Origin: Mayamaea pseudoterrestris
Lineage: Eukaryota > Bacillariophyta > Bacillariophyceae > Sellaphorales > Sellaphoraceae
Length of the DNA stretch: 64,000 bases
Reading direction: 5' to 3'
Assembly: GCA_027923505.1 (NCBI GenBank)
Contig: BROI01000030.1
Span: forward strand, 1-64,000
Part shown: positions 60,111 to 64,000 of the stretch, piece by piece
Numbering within the stretch: position 1 is the first letter of the stretch
Layout of the letters: each line of letters opens with the position of its first letter
The notes under the pieces: model-generated
Seen by the model: the letters and a program-made list of their open reading frames with translations, nothing else
Database searches by the model: none
Told to the model about the DNA's origin: nothing
Translations under genes and position numbers: made by a program

Positions 60111-63100
60111 TAGGCCTCCAGGCAGTCCGTTTTGTACCATGTCAGACCATCCTCATGTCAATGGCACACCCTGGACATGTTTTGCATGACTCATTGGGTT
60201 GTTGGGTGATCAGGGGACGGGGCATTGTAGTGGTATGATTCCATAATTTGCGGTGTTGGCCACACCCATTTTGCAGATGGTGTAGGCCTCCAGGCAGTCC
60301 GTTTTGCACCATTTCAGCCCATCCTCATGTCAATGGCACACCCTGGACATGTTTTGCCTGACTCTGGGGTTGTTGGGTGACCAGGGCATGGGGCATTGTG
60401 GTGGTATGATCCAAAATTTGGGGTGTTGGCCACACCCATCTTGTAGACCATTCCATGCTGTAGGCCTCCAGGCAGTCCGTTTGTACCATGTCAGACCATC
60501 CTCATGTCAATGGCACACCCTGGACATGTTTTGCATGACTCATTGGGTGGGTGGGTGATCAGGGGACGGGGCATTGTAGTGGTATGATTCCATTATTTGC
60601 GGTGTTGGCCACACCCATTTTGCAGATGGTGTAGGCCTCCAGGCAGTCCGTTTTGCACCATTTCAGCCCATCCTCATGTCAATGGCACACCCCGGACATG
60701 TTTTGCCTGACTCATTGGGTTGTTGGGTGGCCAGGGCATGGGGCATTGTAGTGGTATGATTCCATAATTTGGGGTGTTGGCCACACCCATCTTGTAGACC
60801 ATTCCATGCTGTAGGCCTCCAGGCAGTCCGTTTTGTACCATGTCAGACCATCCTCATGTCAATGGCACACCCTGGACATGTTTTGCATGACTCATTGGGT
60901 TGTTGGGTGATCAGGGTGTTGGCCACACCCATTATTTCAGATGGTGTAGGCCTCCAGGCAGTCCGTTTTGCACCATTTCAGCCCATCCTCATGTCAATGG
61001 CACACCCTGGACATGTTTTGTCTGACTCATTGGGTTGTTGGGTGGCCAGGGCATGGGGCATTGTAGTGGTATGATTCCATAATTTGGGGTGTTGGCCACA
61101 CCCATCTTGTAGACCATTCCATGGTGTAGGCCTCCAGGCAGTCCGTTTTGTACCATGTCAGACCATCCTCATGTCAATGGCACACCCTGGACATGTTTTG
61201 CATGACTCATTGGGTTGTTGGGTGATCAGGGGACGGGGCATTGTAGTGGTATGATTCCATAATTTGGGGTGTTGGCAACACCCATGGTGTAGGCCTCCAG
61301 GCAGTCCGTTTTGCACCATTTCAGCCCACCCTTATGTCAATGGCACACCCTGGACATGTTTTGCCTGACTCATTGGGTTGTTGGGTGGCCAGGGCATGGG
61401 GCATTGTAGTGGTATGATTCCATAATTTGGGGTGTTGGCCACACCCATCTTGTAGACCATTCCTGGTGGTGGGCTTCAGGCAGTCCGTTTTGTACCATGT
61501 CAGACCATCCTCATGTCAATGGCACACCCTGGACATGTTTTGCATGACTCATTGGGTTGTTGGGTGATCAGGGACGGGGCATTGGGTGGTTGATCCCATA
61601 ATTTGTGGTGTTGGCCACACCCATTTTGCAGATGGTGTAGGCCTCCAGGCAGTCCGTTTTGCACCATTTCAGCCCATCCTCATGTCAATGGCACACCCTG
61701 GACATGTTTTGCCTGACTCATTGGGTTGTTGGGGGGCCAGGGCATGGGGCATTGTAGTGATATGATTCCATAATTGGGGGTGTTGGCCACACCCATCTTG
61801 TAGACCATTCCATGCTGTAGGCCTCCAGGCAGTCCGTTTTGTACCATGTCAGACCATCCTCATGTCAATGGCACACCCTGGACATGTTTTGCATGACTCA
61901 TTGGGTTGTTGGGTGATCAGGGGACGGGGCATTGTAGGGTTATGATTCCATATATTTGTGGTGTTGGCCACACCCATTTTGCAGATGGTGTAGGCCTCCA
62001 GGCAGTCCGTTTTGCACCATTTCAGCCCATCCTCATGTCAATGGCACACCCTGGACATGTTTTGCCTGACTCATTGGGTTGTTGGGTGGCCAGGGCATGG
62101 GGCATTGTAGTGGTATGATTCCATAATTTGGGGTGTTGGCCACACCCATCTTGTAGACCACCATGCTGTAGGCCTCCAGGCAGTCCGTTTTGTACCATGT
62201 CAGACCATCCTCATGTCAATGGCACACCCTGGACATGTTTTGCATGACTCATTGGGTTGTTGGGTGATCAGGGGACGGGGCATTGTAGTGGTATGATTCC
62301 ATAATTTGGGGTGTTGGCCACACCCATTTCGCAGAGGTGTAGGCCTCCAGGCAGTCCGTTTTGCACCATTTCAGCCCATCCTCATGTCAATGGCACACCC
62401 TGACATGTTTTGCCTGACTCATTGGGTTGTTGGGTGGCCAGGGCATGGGGCATTGTAGTGGTATGATTCCATAATTTGGGGTGTTGGCCACACCCATCTT
62501 GTAGACCATTCCATGCTGTAGGCCTCCAGGCAGTCCGTTTTGACCATGTCAGACCACCTCGTCAATGGCACACCCTGGACATGTTTTGCATGACTCATTG
62601 GGTTGTTGGGTGATCAGGGACGGAGGTATGTAGTGGTATGATCCAAATTTGGGGGGCGGCCACCCATTTTGCAGATGGTGTAGGCCTCCAGGCAGTCCGT
62701 TTTGCACCATTTCAGCCCAACCTCATGTCATGGCACACCCTGGACATGTTTTGCCTGACTCATTGGGTTGTTGGGTAGGCGGCGGGGGCGGTGGTCAGGT
62801 CCCTACTCGTGGGGTGTTGGCCACCCCATCTTGTAGACCATTCCATGCTGTAGGCCTCCAGGCAGTCCGTTTTGTACCATGTCAGACCATCCTCATGTCA
62901 ATGGCACACACTGACATGTTTTGCAGATCATTGGGTGTGTTGGGGATCAGGGACGGGGCATTGTAGTGGTATGATTCCATAATTTGCGATGTTGGCCACA
63001 CCCATTTTGCAGATGGTGTAGCCTCCAGGCAGTCCGTTTTGCACCATTTCAGCCCATCCTCATGTCAATGGCACACCCTGGACATGTTTTGCCTGACTCA

Positions 63101-64000
63101 TTGGGTTGTTGGGTGGCCAGGGCATGGGGCATTGTAGTGGTATGATTCCATAATTTGGGGTGTTGGCCACACCCATCTTGTAGACCATTCCATGCTGTAG
63201 GCCTCCAGGCAGTCCGTTTTGTACCATGTCAGACCATCCTCATGTCAATGGCACACCCTGGACATGTTTTGCATGACTCATTGGGTTGTTGGGTGATCAG
63301 GGGACGGGGCATTGTAGTGGTATGATTCCATAATTTGGGGTGTTGGCCACACCCATTTTGCAGATGGTGTAGGCCTCCAGGCAGTCCGTTTTGCACCATT
63401 TCAGCCCATCCTCATGTCAATGGCACACCCTGGACATGTTTTGCCTGACTCATTGGGTTGTTGGGTGGCCAGGGCATTTTGGGGTGTTGGCCACACCCAT
63501 CTTGTAGACCATTCCATGCTGTAGGCCTCCAGGCAGTCCGTTTTGTACCATGTCAGACCATCCTCATGTCAATGGCACACCCTGAATTTGGCAGACTCAT
63601 TGGGTTGTTGGGTGATCAAGGGACGGGGCATTGTAGTGGTATGATTCCATAATTTGCGGTGTTGGCCACACCCATTTTGCAGATGGTGTAGGCCTCCAGG
63701 CAGTCCGTTTTGCACCATTTCAGCCCATCCTCATGTCAATGGCACACCCTGGACATGTTTTGCCTGACTCATTGGGTTGTTGGGTGGCCAGGGCATGGGG
63801 CATTGTAGTGGTATGATTCCATAATTTGGGGTGTTGGCCACACCCATCTTGTAGACCATTCCATGCTGTAGGCCTCCAGGCAGTCCGTTTTGTACCATGT
63901 CAGACCATCCTCATGTCAATGGCACACCCTGACATGTTCTGCGTGACTCATTGGGTTGTTGGGTGGCCAGGGACGGGGCATTGTAGTGGTATGATTCCAT
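60111..64000 (+). repeat. Satellite A array 4, right part (runs off the window)
   Basis: About 11 dimers, ordered but with more private changes than the left part. Many A1 monomers here begin with aatttgcggtg in place of aatttggggtg. Fused or shortened monomers occur near 60917 (gatcagggtgttggcc), 61273-61290, 62630-62665, 62770-62830 (aggcggcgggggcggtgg) and 63475. No gene. Confidence 0.93.

Noticed and set aside
1-64000. Centromere identity and a CENP-B box
   Set aside because: Monomers of 169-180 bp are centromere-like in length, but I found no CENP-B box match, and length alone does not show function; the TTAGGG tract fits a subtelomere equally well.

Overview
This window is almost pure eukaryotic tandem satellite DNA. 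Two unrelated-looking satellite families fill about 56.7 kb, and one 7.3-kb non-LTR retrotransposon (LINE) is inserted in the first array. I see no ordinary host gene, rRNA, tRNA or CRISPR array. The LINE ORF2 (endonuclease remnant, reverse transcriptase, RNase H, CCHC knuckle), its companion ORF1 and the TTAGGG-type repeat point to a protist or alga. From memory of the family, the ORF2 wording resembles LINE proteins that are common in diatom genomes, so a diatom or other stramenopile is my best guess, held loosely.

Layout: satellite A (alternating 172-bp A1 and 180-bp A2 monomers, a 352-bp dimer) at 1-9508; the LINE on the minus strand at 9509-16848, flanked by a 15-bp target-site duplication; satellite A again at 16849-19196; satellite B (169-bp monomer) at 19197-32578; a scrambled A/B mosaic at 32579-32880; satellite A at 32881-34649; satellite B at 34650-53410, with a badly degraded stretch at 39480-46620; a 16-bp interstitial telomere-like tract at 53414-53429; satellite A from 53430 to the window end, with a degraded stretch at 57511-60110 that contains a 183-bp non-satellite insert.

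The most interesting point is that the LINE itself contains diverged, roughly 1.4-unit copies of BOTH satellites, one on each side of its ORF1 core (A-like at 16389-16626, B-like at 14965-15227), in the same orientation as the arrays. So either both satellites grew out of this LINE family, or the LINE family captured both satellites, and a copy has then landed back inside one of them. Satellite B also carries a 17-bp dyad (GGTGACAAGTTGTCACC). In the LINE's B-like copy the core of that dyad is kept by a paired change, which hints at selection on symmetry.

The many similar open frames across the arrays are by-products of the repeats: 169 is not a multiple of 3, so frames cycle and stop after about two monomers. 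They are not annotated as genes.
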